DNA from: Tenacibaculum todarodis
GTDB taxonomy: Bacteria; Bacteroidota; Bacteroidia; Flavobacteriales; Flavobacteriaceae
Reading direction: 5' to 3'
Assembly: GCF_001889045.1 (NCBI RefSeq)
Contig: NZ_CP018155.1
Location: 1,862,001-1,926,000, forward strand
DNA: 64,000 nucleotides
The notes below the pieces were generated by a model. That model had not been told where the DNA came from and searched no databases. It worked only from the letters and a program-made list of their open reading frames with translations. Positions 45,139 through 53,665 of the stretch are shown piece by piece. The first letter of the stretch is position 1. The number at the start of each line of letters is the position of its first letter. Position numbers and translations under genes: made by a program.

Positions 45139-45642
45139 ATGAAAAACATCACGTTACTGATTTTAATATTGAGTTTTATAAGTTGTAATTCGGACAAAAA
45201 AATGGCTGAATCAAAAACTACATCTGAAAAACTAAATGCTGACCTAATCGGAATTTATGAATATAAAACACCTGAACAATCCGAAAATCACTACATCGTT
45301 ATTGACACTTTGAATGGAAATTATAACGGACTTTATTTCGGAACCGAAGATAGCGGCGGACACGGAGTTTTCTTTTATGGAAACGGAATGGAAAACCTGA
45401 ATTTAGATAACGATAAAATCAGTTTTGAAATCGGAAAAAGAAACTTATACGAAACGACTCGATTTAGAATCGTAAAAAACAGAAAGAATTTAGAAAAGGA
45501 TTCAACAAGCGGAGTTTCAAAAGGACAATTAAAATATAACGGAGAAATAACGAAAAACGGAATTGAAGTAAACTGCGAATCGGAATTTGGAGATTGTTGG
45601 GAAAACGAAATGAATTTTGAAAAACTAACTGAAAATAAATAA
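45139..45642 (+). CDS. Hypothetical lipoprotein (cassette 15)
   Basis: 167 residues from the ATG at 45139, chosen over an in-frame ATG at 45067 that lies inside the mini-cassette. The start gives a lipoprotein signal (LLILILSFISCNSDKK) that the longer form would bury. The mature domain is beta-rich (DLIGIYEYKTPEQSENHYIVIDTLNGNYNG, FGTEDSGGHGVFFYGNG). No family recognised. 12 bp after the cassette boundary. Confidence 0.8.
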   Translation: MKNITLLILILSFISCNSDKKMAESKTTSEKLNADLIGIYEYKTPEQSENHYIVIDTLNGNYNGLYFGTEDSGGHGVFFYGNGMENLNLDNDKISFEIGKRNLYETTRFRIVKNRKNLEKDSTSGVSKGQLKYNGEITKNGIEVNCESEFGDCWENEMNFEKLTENK

Positions 45643-45643
45643 C

Positions 45644-45772
45644 GTATGCTAACAATGGCTATAGTTCATTGCTTCGGATTTTCTGCCGAAAATCCTCGCA
45701 CTTTTACTATCTTGGTTTCTTAATCGGAAAATCCTCGCGGATTTTCACGCAACGAAACCATAGCCGAAACCG
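45644..45772 (+). repeat. attC-like site of cassette 15
   Basis: Opens with GTATGCTAAC (complement of GTTAGCATAC at 45126). Divergent L boxes GGCTATAG / CATAGCC and two GAAAATCC-type segments; closes at ACCG^TTG. Confidence 0.83.
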
Positions 45773-45834
45773 TTGGCAACAAGCAAAAAAAACCGTTCCA
45801 AAAACAAAAAATAGTTCTGAATTTGAAAATTTTG

Positions 45835-45842
45835 TATATTTG
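45835..45842 (+). promoter_or_regulatory. Cassette-borne promoter of the toxin-antitoxin pair
   Basis: TATATTTG fits TAnnTTTG and lies 16 bp before the antitoxin ATG. A good -33 box is not obvious. A private promoter is typical of cassette toxin-antitoxin units. Confidence 0.45.
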
Positions 45843-45857
45843 AAAAAAGTTATAACA

Positions 45858-46100
45858 ATGGACATACAATCAAGAAAAATAGAGTTTATGCAAAAATTTC
45901 TTAAAATTCAAAGTGAAGAAGTTATTTCTAGGCTTGAAAATATATTGAGAAAAGGAAAGATCAATACTGAAAATATTGATTTTACACCAATGTCTATTAA
46001 TGAATTTAATTTGAGGATTGACCAATCAATGAATGATTCAGAAAACGGAAAGTTAATTGAGGCTAGTGATTTAAAAGCCAAAATGGAACAATGGGGTTAA
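45858..46100 (+). CDS. Putative antitoxin of RelE/ParE pair (cassette 16)
   Basis: 80 residues from the ATG at 45858 (MDIQSRKIEFMQKFLKIQSEEVISRLENILRK), preferred to the in-frame ATG at 45669 that lies in the preceding attC. Helical and charged, with MSINEFNLRIDQSMNDSENGKLIEASDLKAKMEQW: the layout of short antitoxins that accompany Bacteroidota ParE/RelE toxins. Overlaps the toxin start by 10 bp. Confidence 0.82.
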   Translation: MDIQSRKIEFMQKFLKIQSEEVISRLENILRKGKINTENIDFTPMSINEFNLRIDQSMNDSENGKLIEASDLKAKMEQWG

Positions 46101-46408
46101 AAATATATTGGACTGAATTTTCCGAAAAAGAACTCACTGAAATTTTTAAATATTATAACAGAAAAGCAAATTATCAAGTTGCAAAAAAAATAGTTGACGG
46201 AATTTATAATGAAACTTTAAAATTAAAAACTCAACCAGAAATTGGACAAATTGAGGAATTATTAAAAGGAAGGAAACAAAATTTTAGATATTTAGTGTTT
46301 AATAATTATAAAATTATTTATTGGATAAATACTAACAAAAATTGGGTTGAAATTAATGATGTATTTGATACTCGACAAAATCCACCGAAAATTAAGCGAA
46401 CGAAATAA
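46091..46408 (+). CDS. RelE/ParE-family toxin (cassette 16)
   Basis: 105 residues with a typical ParE/RelE pattern: IYWTEFSEKELTEIFKYYNRKANYQVAKKIVDGIYNE, then QNFRYLVFNNYKIIYWINTN and VEINDVFDTRQNP. Co-translated with its antitoxin. In integrons such pairs stabilise cassette arrays against loss; the same is likely here. Distinct in sequence from the chromosomal pair at 1099-1619. Confidence 0.88.
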   Translation: MGLKIYWTEFSEKELTEIFKYYNRKANYQVAKKIVDGIYNETLKLKTQPEIGQIEELLKGRKQNFRYLVFNNYKIIYWINTNKNWVEINDVFDTRQNPPKIKRTK

Positions 46409-46415
46409 TGCCAGA

Positions 46416-46541
46416 TTGCCAACACCGTATATAATTTATTGCTAGTTCTAGCCTACTTACGAAAATCCTCGCGGATTTTCTATTCGGTTTTTATTTGCTA
46501 ACTTTAGTGCTAAACCACGCAACAAACCATATACAATCACG
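46416..46541 (+). repeat. attC-like site of cassette 16
   Basis: Opens with TTGCCAAC (complement of GTTGGCAA at 45772; the next outer pair is mismatched). Body near-identical to the sites at 27075 and 34570. Joined to mini-cassette 2 at CACG. Confidence 0.85.
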
Positions 46542-46706
46542 ATGGGATGCAATACCTTCGGTCTTTTGCATCCCATCGCCGCGCGGCTTCGCCGATGACA
46601 TGCGCAGCCCTTCGGGACTGCACACATCATCGGCTAAATTCAATTTTTGAAATTGAAAAATACTGCGTATCTTCCAATTTCAAAAACTAAATTTAGCCTC
46701 GCGGCG
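46542..46706 (+). repeat. ORF-less mini-cassette, copy 2
   Basis: Identical 165-bp unit to 44962-45126, again between G and TT of a junction (CACG | unit | TTAGGCACA). Confidence 0.87.
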
Positions 46707-46740
46707 TTAGGCACAATACGAAAAAACACCAGTTAATAAA

Positions 46741-47469
46741 TTGAAAAATATCGCTAAAATATTTTGTTTCGGTCTTTTAATCTCAATGTACGGTTGCAGA
46801 TTTGGAGATTGGTATATTAGTGAACTATATGCCTTAAAAATAGAAGGAAGCTCTAAAATAATTTATAAATATGACGCTTGGGGAGGATTAGATTCGAACG
46901 CAAATGGATATATTATATTAGATTCAACAGAAACCTTTAAAGTTAATGTTCAAGAAGAATTACCATTTTATTACTTACGAGAGATTCCAAAAAAGAATAA
47001 AATTTTAGGAGTTACCCATAAGTGTGATAATAGTTGTGGAGAAAATTATAAGAACTCAACACCTATTTATGAGCCAATAGAAACCGAATACACAAAAAAA
47101 GAAAACATCGAAATCGAAAATACCATTTATCAATATCGTGGATTTGCGGAAAGAAGTGGTGGATTAGGAAGATTTCATTTTGAAAGTTTCAAAGAAGAAA
47201 GAGATAGTATTTTTTTCTATGATTTAGATGACGTAGAAAGTTTAAACGGAATTCATTTAGATAGTTTAAAACTAAAAAAGAAAATGGTGTTAATTCAAAA
47301 AAATGATAGTCTCGGAATAATCAAAAAAATTGTTATGGAAGATTTGAGAATTGACAAAAAGAATAATGAAGTTCTTTCTAATAAAACATATTTTTTAACG
47401 CCAAAAAATGAAACAAAAGTCGAAATGTTCTCTGATTATGGAATATTTAAACCAATTAGAGCGGAATAA
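46741..47469 (+). CDS. Hypothetical lipoprotein (cassette 18)
   Basis: 242 residues from a TTG at 46741, supported by the lipoprotein signal it opens (MKNIAKIFCFGLLISMYGCRF). Mature part mixed, with VTHKCDNSCGENYKNS and LSNKTYFLTPKNETKVEMFS. No family recognised. Confidence 0.75.
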   Translation: MKNIAKIFCFGLLISMYGCRFGDWYISELYALKIEGSSKIIYKYDAWGGLDSNANGYIILDSTETFKVNVQEELPFYYLREIPKKNKILGVTHKCDNSCGENYKNSTPIYEPIETEYTKKENIEIENTIYQYRGFAERSGGLGRFHFESFKEERDSIFFYDLDDVESLNGIHLDSLKLKKKMVLIQKNDSLGIIKKIVMEDLRIDKKNNEVLSNKTYFLTPKNETKVEMFSDYGIFKPIRAE

Positions 47470-47473
47470 GTAC

Positions 47474-47604
47474 TGTGCCTAACAACATATATAATTTATT
47501 GCTGGCTTTTTGCTTACTTGCGAAAATCCTCGCGGATTTTCTTGGTCTGTAATTATTTACTAAATTAGTTGCTTAATTCACGCAACAAACCATATATAAA
47601 CACG
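47474..47604 (+). repeat. attC-like site of cassette 18
   Basis: Opens with TGTGCCTAAC (complement of GTTAGGCACA at 46706). Hairpin GAAAATCC-TCGC-GGATTTTC. Confidence 0.87.
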
Positions 47605-47987
47605 TTACCTCTAATTACGCACGCACTCAAATCTGAACAAAATATGAACTGAAAACTGCGCAATTAAAGCGGAACAAAATGCTGAATTTATCACTCGAAA
47701 CCTGAATTTACTCTTGCGGAATTTTAGCAAGTTTACCGAAAAAAAACTAGTTTGATTTTCGATTTTTTTTTGAGTTTTAAGAAAGTAAAAACTAAAATAG
47801 TCGATTGCGGAATTTCACTCAATCGGAATTTAGCAAGTTTATGAAAACTGAACTGCATCTGAATTGAGCCACTTTCGGATTTGCTCACTCTATCGGAATT
47901 GAAAAACTTTGCGGAATAAAACGTAATCGGAATTTACTCAAGCGGAATTGAATTGCGGACGGAAAACTGGAACTGAAAATCAATAAC
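47605..47987 (+). other. ORF-less cassette body (cassette 19)
   Basis: 383 bp with no convincing ORF on either strand, yet bounded as a proper cassette: GTTACCTCTA at its start pairs with TAGAGGTAAC at its attC. It holds degenerate repeats of GCGGAATT/ATCGGAATT and two copies of GGAATTTAGCAAGTTTA-like sequence (near 47721 and 47822). May encode an RNA or be a decayed gene; nothing decides this. Confidence 0.6.
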
Positions 47988-48118
47988 TAGAGGTAACAAC
48001 GTGTATAAAAAATTGCTTATATTGGCTTAATCAAAAGGTAGTTGCTCGTTTGCACACATCTGAATTTCCTTCGGAAATTCCTCGCGCACAAACACGCAAC
48101 TATTCATACACAAAACCG
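47988..48118 (+). repeat. attC-like site of cassette 19
   Basis: Opens with TAGAGGTAAC. Same subtype as attC 1: GTAGTTGC-GTGTTTGC-like arms around GAATTTCC-TTC-GGAAATTC; closes at ACCG^TTAG. Confidence 0.85.
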
Positions 48119-48135
48119 TTAGCAAACATTAGAAA

Positions 48136-48801
48136 ATGGAATTCTGGAACAAGAAAATAGAACACTTTAGAATTGAAGATTCACAAATCTATGATGCTAA
48201 AATTTTAAGTCCTGATTACAGTCAGGAAAATAATTTGAGTTATTCAAAAATAAAAAAATTAAGAAATGAATGGATAAAAGTATTACCAAAACTTGAAAAT
48301 CTTGAATATCTATTTGTTGGACATAGAGTCAATCAAGAATATTTTGAATCAATTTGTAATATACCAAATTTGAAAGGTCTTGAAGTTAAAGTCAGTCAAA
48401 TTAAAGATTTTAGTTCTATTGGAAAACTGAAAAAATTAGAGAACCTTGATTTTTGCGGTAGTAAAGGAATTTCTAATTTGAAAGGAATTGAATTATTGCC
48501 TGAACTAAGATATTGCAAACTTTCTCAATTTTTCGGAATTGAAACTGTTGAGGAATTGTCGAAATTACATTCTCTCGAAAAACTGAACTTATTTGGAAAT
48601 TATCACGGACAATCTTTGAATTTAAAAAATATTGAACCTTTATCTAAATTGGAAAACTTAAAAGTACTTGGTTTAGACATCAAAACAAAGTTAAATCTAA
48701 ATTCCCTTCTGAATTTAAAAAATTTGAATTGTTTAATACTACCAGATTCATATCATTCTAAAATGAAAGATAAATTATCAAAAAAAATTGAATTAAGATA
48801 A
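48136..48801 (+). CDS. Leucine-rich repeat protein (cassette 20)
   Basis: 221 residues with about six LRR units: LENLEYLFVGHRV, IPNLKGLEVKVSQIKDFSSI, KLKKLENLDFCGSKGISNLKG, LHSLEKLNLFGNY, LSKLENLKVLGLDIKTKLN, LKNLNCLILPDS. No signal peptide, so cytoplasmic. LRR proteins mediate protein binding; the partner is unknown. Confidence 0.82.
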   Translation: MEFWNKKIEHFRIEDSQIYDAKILSPDYSQENNLSYSKIKKLRNEWIKVLPKLENLEYLFVGHRVNQEYFESICNIPNLKGLEVKVSQIKDFSSIGKLKKLENLDFCGSKGISNLKGIELLPELRYCKLSQFFGIETVEELSKLHSLEKLNLFGNYHGQSLNLKNIEPLSKLENLKVLGLDIKTKLNLNSLLNLKNLNCLILPDSYHSKMKDKLSKKIELR

Positions 48802-48805
48802 AAAC

Positions 48806-48934
48806 GTTTGCTAACACCGTGTATATTTTATTGCTTTCTTTTAGCCAACTTACGAAAATCCTTGCGGATTTTCTATTCAGTATTTATTTGCTAACTTTAC
48901 GCTAAACCATCGCAACAAAGCATACACAAACACG
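48806..48934 (+). repeat. attC-like site of cassette 20
   Basis: Opens with GTTTGCTAAC (complement of GTTAGCAAAC at 48118). Hairpin GAAAATCC-TTGC-GGATTTTC. Joined to mini-cassette 3 at CACG. Confidence 0.87.
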
Positions 48935-49099
48935 ATGGGATGCAATACCTTCGGTCTTTTGCATCCCATCGCCGCGCGGCTTCGCCGATGACATGCGCAG
49001 CCCTTCGGGACTGCACACATCATCGGCTAAATTCAATTTTTGAAATTGAAAAATACTGCGTATCTTCCAATTTCAAAAACTAAATTTAGCCTCGCGGCG
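48935..49099 (+). repeat. ORF-less mini-cassette, copy 3
   Basis: Identical to the other four copies; flanked by CACG and TTATGCCTC. Confidence 0.87.
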
Positions 49100-49122
49100 T
49101 TATGCCTCATTAATAGCCACCT

Positions 49123-50391
49123 ATGGAAATAAAAGATATAATTGAATCAATCGTTAATCTTTTCAACTTTGAACTGATTGAAGAAACGGAAACAAAAGTT
49201 ACATTCCGAATTGTATCTGAATATACTGCAATTCTTGACAAACAAAATCTTTCTGATATAATAGAGAAAATAGGAGGTTTAAAATCCAACGAAAACATAG
49301 AATTATTTGATTCTCAAAATTATGAAGTACTCGTCCGAAATGAGTCTCGAATTGCAATGAGAAGAGAATTAGAACAAGTTGACAGTGTAAATAAGTTGGA
49401 ATATAGCCTAAATAGTCCTTCCGATGAATATCTCGTTTTCTTATTGTTTAATCTAAATAAAGAGAACACACCTAATATATTTCGTAGAAGTATAATGGGT
49501 CACAGATTAAAAAGAATATTTGGAGAACAAGAGGAACAACCCGAATTATTTGAGCATTCTTTACTTGAGGTAATAAAACGAGGATTAATGCGTCTTGAAA
49601 CTATTAGTATAAAATCTAAAACTATTAGAAAATTAGATGAATACGAACGTTTTCTTTATGCTTTCATATTTAATCTAGGTTTTAATTTAGATATGAACAT
49701 TCAACCTCTTCGCTTTATTGAAGAATTTACTCAACCATATAAAATTGGAAGAATTAGGAGAGCAAGACCTATGGAAGTCGAACCACCTAAACGAATTTAT
49801 ATAAATGATTTAGTACTACATTATCAAAAAGCTATTTCATCTGATAGTATTGACCATCAATATTTATCATACTATCACGTTATGGAATACTTCTTTGAAA
49901 AAATATATAACGATGATGTTATAGACACAATTAGGCAAGAACTAACAAAACCAAATTTCTCATACAAGAGACAAAGAGATGTAAAAGGTTTGGTAAGTAC
50001 TATTCAAAAAAAATTACGTTACCGAAATGAAGAATTTAGCATAAACGAACTTGAAGCTTTAGAATTAACCTTAAAGAAATACATATCAGATATAGAAATG
50101 TTCACAGAATCTTTAGATGAGTTATCTGAAACATTACTTGATTATTATAAAGGGAATGAAGTTAGTTTTTGTCAAGGTCAAAAAGTAGATTTTAAAAACA
50201 CAAACAAAGAAGAAATTTATAGAAATCTTGCTAAAAGGATTTATAAAACAAGAAATGCTATTGTTCATAGTAAAGAAAACGAAAAAAGTAAATATGTTCC
50301 GTTTAAAAATGACAAAGATTTGATAAACGAATTGTATTTAATGCGTTTAATAGCTGAAACTCTAATATTAGAAACCTCAAAAGAACTGTAG
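49123..50391 (+). CDS. HEPN (ApeA-like) domain protein (cassette 22)
   Basis: 422 residues. The C-terminal half has YLSYYHVMEYFFEKIYND and RIYKTRNAIVHSKENE (about 371-386); RNAIVH is the R-x4-H HEPN motif as in ApeA-type proteins. The N-terminal half (about 1-200) is mixed alpha/beta and unrecognised. ApeA-like HEPN proteins are known abortive-infection effectors; defence use here is inferred. ATG at 49123, 23 bp after the cassette boundary. Confidence 0.75.
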   Translation: MEIKDIIESIVNLFNFELIEETETKVTFRIVSEYTAILDKQNLSDIIEKIGGLKSNENIELFDSQNYEVLVRNESRIAMRRELEQVDSVNKLEYSLNSPSDEYLVFLLFNLNKENTPNIFRRSIMGHRLKRIFGEQEEQPELFEHSLLEVIKRGLMRLETISIKSKTIRKLDEYERFLYAFIFNLGFNLDMNIQPLRFIEEFTQPYKIGRIRRARPMEVEPPKRIYINDLVLHYQKAISSDSIDHQYLSYYHVMEYFFEKIYNDDVIDTIRQELTKPNFSYKRQRDVKGLVSTIQKKLRYRNEEFSINELEALELTLKKYISDIEMFTESLDELSETLLDYYKGNEVSFCQGQKVDFKNTNKEEIYRNLAKRIYKTRNAIVHSKENEKSKYVPFKNDKDLINELYLMRLIAETLILETSKEL

Positions 50392-50397
50392 AATAAC

Positions 50398-50591
50398 GAG
50401 GCATAACAATGTATATAAAAAATAGCGCAAGTCGTTGCTAATACTAAGGTTTGGGCATTTTTAGGAAGTCGCCAAATTTTTAAATTTGACGATTTCCAAT
50501 AAAAAGATAAATAGTGAAATTTAAAAATTTGGCTTGTGTTTAATCCGAAAATTATCGCTTATTTTCAGCGCTACTTTTCATATACGAGACG
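50398..50591 (+). repeat. attC-like site of cassette 22 (long type)
   Basis: 194 bp. Opens with GAGGCATAAC (complement of GTTATGCCTC at 49099). GGAAGTCGCCAAATTT arms; closes at GACG^TTAG. Confidence 0.82.
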
Positions 50592-50629
50592 TTAGCTGTA
50601 ATAAAACTGAACCCAAGCAAGCAAGAACA

Positions 50630-51217
50630 ATGAAACTTATAATTCATATTTATTTAAAGAAAATTAAAGTTATTCTGTTTGTAATTGCAATCGCATCACT
50701 AACTTCTTGTGCTTCATTTAAGAAAAGTAAATTATCTGAAAATCAAACCTATTTGACTGACGAAAATTTAAACTTATTAAACGGTACATACAAGAATAAT
50801 ATGTACAAAGGACCTGCACTTTCTGAATATTTTTGGGGTTCACGTATAAATATGAAAGAATTTCAATCTATTTATGAATTAATTTCTGAAAAAAAAGTTC
50901 CTTATTTCATTACATTGAAAGTCCTCGATAAAAACAGTCTGAGGGTTGAAATTAAAGTTGATGAAAGAATCCTAAAATCAAATGTAATTAAAGGTAAAGT
51001 GAGAAATGGATATTTTGAACAGAATAGAAAAATGGGTGCAGTTCCAGTAATTCTGTTTAACACAATTTATTCATCAAAGTTCAGAATTGGATATTTAAAA
51101 GACAATAATTTAATAACTGACTTTAAAAAGATTGAATTCGGAACATACTATTTCTTAATTCCTTTCAGTGATAATAAAGAAATTAATAATTTAATACATA
51201 AGAAAGTAGATGAATGA
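50630..51217 (+). CDS. Hypothetical lipoprotein-like membrane protein (cassette 23)
   Basis: 195 residues from the ATG at 50630 (MKLIIHIYLKKIKVILFVIAIASLTSCASFKKS). The in-frame ATG at 50534 lies inside the preceding long attC. The LTSCAS lipobox suggests a lipoprotein with an unusually long n-region. The rest is beta-rich, not recognised. Confidence 0.75.
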   Translation: MKLIIHIYLKKIKVILFVIAIASLTSCASFKKSKLSENQTYLTDENLNLLNGTYKNNMYKGPALSEYFWGSRINMKEFQSIYELISEKKVPYFITLKVLDKNSLRVEIKVDERILKSNVIKGKVRNGYFEQNRKMGAVPVILFNTIYSSKFRIGYLKDNNLITDFKKIEFGTYYFLIPFSDNKEINNLIHKKVDE

Positions 51218-51228
51218 AACGAAAATAC

Positions 51229-51358
51229 TACAGCTAACAAAGTATATAATTTATTGCTAGTTTTAGCTCACTTGCGAAATTCCTTCGGAATTTAGCCGTT
51301 CGTGATTTATTTAGTAACTTGGTTGCTTAAACCACGCAACAAACCATATACATAACCG
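51229..51358 (+). repeat. attC-like site of cassette 23
   Basis: Opens with TACAGCTAAC (complement of GTTAGCTGTA at 50591). Hairpin GAAATTCC-TTC-GGAATTT; closes at ACCG^TTG. Confidence 0.86.
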
Positions 51359-51384
51359 TTGTGCCTAATTAGAAAAAAAACTGA

Positions 51385-53343
51385 ATGATAACATCTATAT
51401 TTTTACGCCATTTTAAAATTTATAAAGGAATTACTTTCATCCCTATTTCAGAAGGAGTTGGGTTTTCTAGTTTAATTGGCGAAAATGGAGTTGGAAAAAG
51501 TTCTGTTTTAGAAGCTATTGATTGTGTTTTGAATCAAAAAAACAATAATTGGCCAATAAATAACGAAGCCAAAAATGAAGGTGTTGGTGGAGATAATTTT
51601 CCATATATAGCTCCAGTATTTTTAATCAAAAAAGAAAAATTAAGAAACACAAAACTAGCGGACCAAGAATTATTCCGAAAAGCTGAAAAATTATCCAATT
51701 TTATTTGGAACAATAATCTTAAGGCTCCAACAAAAAGTTCATCTGCATTTAATGAGCACGTTAATGAATTGAAAAAGTCTTATGATAAAGATGATTATTT
51801 CATTCTAATCGTTGGTAAAAAACATAATGATAACTCTATATATTTTGGAGGTTATCAAAACTATCTAGATTTTATCGGAGAAAAACCAACAATAAAACCC
51901 TCTGAAAAAGAAATACAAGAATATTTTAAAGGTTTTTATGATTATATTATCTCACACTATTCTTACTTATATATTCCAGTAGAAACAGATGTTTTTACTT
52001 ATACCAAATTAGAAACTGTAGAAATGCAGAAACTAATGGACAAAAACATTCAGGATGAAATCGTTAAAGCAATTAAACCAGGAACCTTAAAACAAATCAA
52101 TAAAGATTTAAATTATTTTGTTAAAGATGTTGAAAGTATATTAGAAGAATACGAGTATAAAGGCTATCACAAGAATAGCTTAACAATGCCTGATTTAGTT
52201 TCTAAAATAATTGAAGCATACTTTTCTATTAAGGTTTTAAACAAAAAGCCAAAAAACGGCTCTAAACTAATACCTGTCAGCGAATTAAGTTCTGGTGAGA
52301 AAAGAAAAGCACTAATTGATGTAGCATATTCATTTCTCTTAAAAAATAAGAACACAAATTCAAATGTAATTCTAGCTGTTGACGAACCAGAAGCATCTTT
52401 ACATATTTCTGCTTGTTATGACCAATTTGAAAAACTTTTTAGTTTAACTAAAAATAAACATCAAATAATCATATCTACCCATTGGTATGGATTTTTACCA
52501 ATTGTTTTGAATGGAAGTGCAACTTCAATTAGAAAAAAAGCTTCAAATGAGAACTCTGCTGATTTTTTTAATCTATATAATTACAGAGAAACAATAACAC
52601 AAGCTAGAAAAAAAACTAAAGGTAAATTACCAATTGACTATAATATTAAAAGCTATAATGATTTAGTTCAATCAATTCTATTTTCAATTTTAAAAAATGA
52701 ACCATACAATTGGATTGTATGTGAAGGTCTTTCAGAAAAAATATATTTTGAAATTATGTTCAAAAACGAAATTGAAAATAACAAATTAAGAATACTTCCT
52801 TTGGGTTCTTTCAAAGAAGTCAGAAAGTTATATAATAACTTATTATCTCCAATCAAAGATCCAGATTATACTATAAATGGTAAAGTCATTTGCCTTATTG
52901 ACACAGATTCAGAAAGAGTAGAAGTTGATTATGAAAACAATAATAAAAATTTATTTTTTTATAGACTTTGGAATAATAAAAAAAATAATTTAAAAACTGA
53001 ACTTATAGACGTAAACAGAAACTCAATGAATCCACCAACTGAAATTGAAGACTGTTTGAATCCATACGTTTATAAGCAAACATTAATTGAATTTACAGAG
53101 GAATACGAAAGCATTAAAAGTATTATAAGTAACTGTGAAGTTAGAGAAAATGCGACTAACTCCTATTCTACTTTCGATTTAAGAGATAGTGAAAAAGATG
53201 ATATCAAAGCTTTTTTCGATGATAATCAAGGTTATAACAAAATAAGATTTGCAGAAAAATATATTGAAATCTTACAAAAACCATTTTTCAAAGATGAAAA
53301 TGAAATGGAATGGATTATGAAAATAAAAAAAGTAATTAACTAG
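51385..53343 (+). CDS. OLD-family ATPase/TOPRIM nuclease-like protein (cassette 24)
   Basis: 652 residues. Walker A GENGVGKSS (32-40), ABC-type signature LSSGEKRKA (about 302-310), Walker B VILAVDEPEASLH (about 328-340) and the following IIISTHW switch. A TOPRIM-like second part has NWIVCEGLSEK (about 442-452) and CLIDTDSERV (about 503-512). This is the layout of OLD (overcoming lysogenization defect) nucleases, of which class 2 pairs with GajB/UvrD helicases; no such partner is here, so class 1-like. Likely anti-phage. Its stop codon TAG is part of the attC opening. Confidence 0.85.
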   Translation: MITSIFLRHFKIYKGITFIPISEGVGFSSLIGENGVGKSSVLEAIDCVLNQKNNNWPINNEAKNEGVGGDNFPYIAPVFLIKKEKLRNTKLADQELFRKAEKLSNFIWNNNLKAPTKSSSAFNEHVNELKKSYDKDDYFILIVGKKHNDNSIYFGGYQNYLDFIGEKPTIKPSEKEIQEYFKGFYDYIISHYSYLYIPVETDVFTYTKLETVEMQKLMDKNIQDEIVKAIKPGTLKQINKDLNYFVKDVESILEEYEYKGYHKNSLTMPDLVSKIIEAYFSIKVLNKKPKNGSKLIPVSELSSGEKRKALIDVAYSFLLKNKNTNSNVILAVDEPEASLHISACYDQFEKLFSLTKNKHQIIISTHWYGFLPIVLNGSATSIRKKASNENSADFFNLYNYRETITQARKKTKGKLPIDYNIKSYNDLVQSILFSILKNEPYNWIVCEGLSEKIYFEIMFKNEIENNKLRILPLGSFKEVRKLYNNLLSPIKDPDYTINGKVICLIDTDSERVEVDYENNNKNLFFYRLWNNKKNNLKTELIDVNRNSMNPPTEIEDCLNPYVYKQTLIEFTEEYESIKSIISNCEVRENATNSYSTFDLRDSEKDDIKAFFDDNQGYNKIRFAEKYIEILQKPFFKDENEMEWIMKIKKVIN

Positions 53344-53469
53344 GCACAACAACGTATAAAATTAATTGCTAGTACAAGCCTACTTACGAAAATCCTCGCG
53401 GATTTTCTATTCGGTTTGTATTTGCAAAATTAGTTGCTTAGACAACGCAACTAATCTTATACAAAACCG
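53341..53469 (+). repeat. attC-like site of cassette 24
   Basis: Opens with TAGGCACAAC (complement of GTTGTGCCTA at 51358), sharing its first three bases with the stop codon of the OLD gene. Joined to mini-cassette 4 at ACCG. Confidence 0.87.
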
Positions 53470-53634
53470 ATGGGATGCAATACCTTCGGTCTTTTGCATC
53501 CCATCGCCGCGCGGCTTCGCCGATGACATGCGCAGCCCTTCGGGACTGCACACATCATCGGCTAAATTCAATTTTTGAAATTGAAAAATACTGCGTATCT
53601 TCCAATTTCAAAAACTAAATTTAGCCTCGCGGCG
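53470..53634 (+). repeat. ORF-less mini-cassette, copy 4
   Basis: Identical to the other copies; flanked by ACCG and TTAGCACCA. Confidence 0.87.
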
Positions 53635-53665
53635 TTAGCACCAATTTGAAAATTAACAAGAAAAT

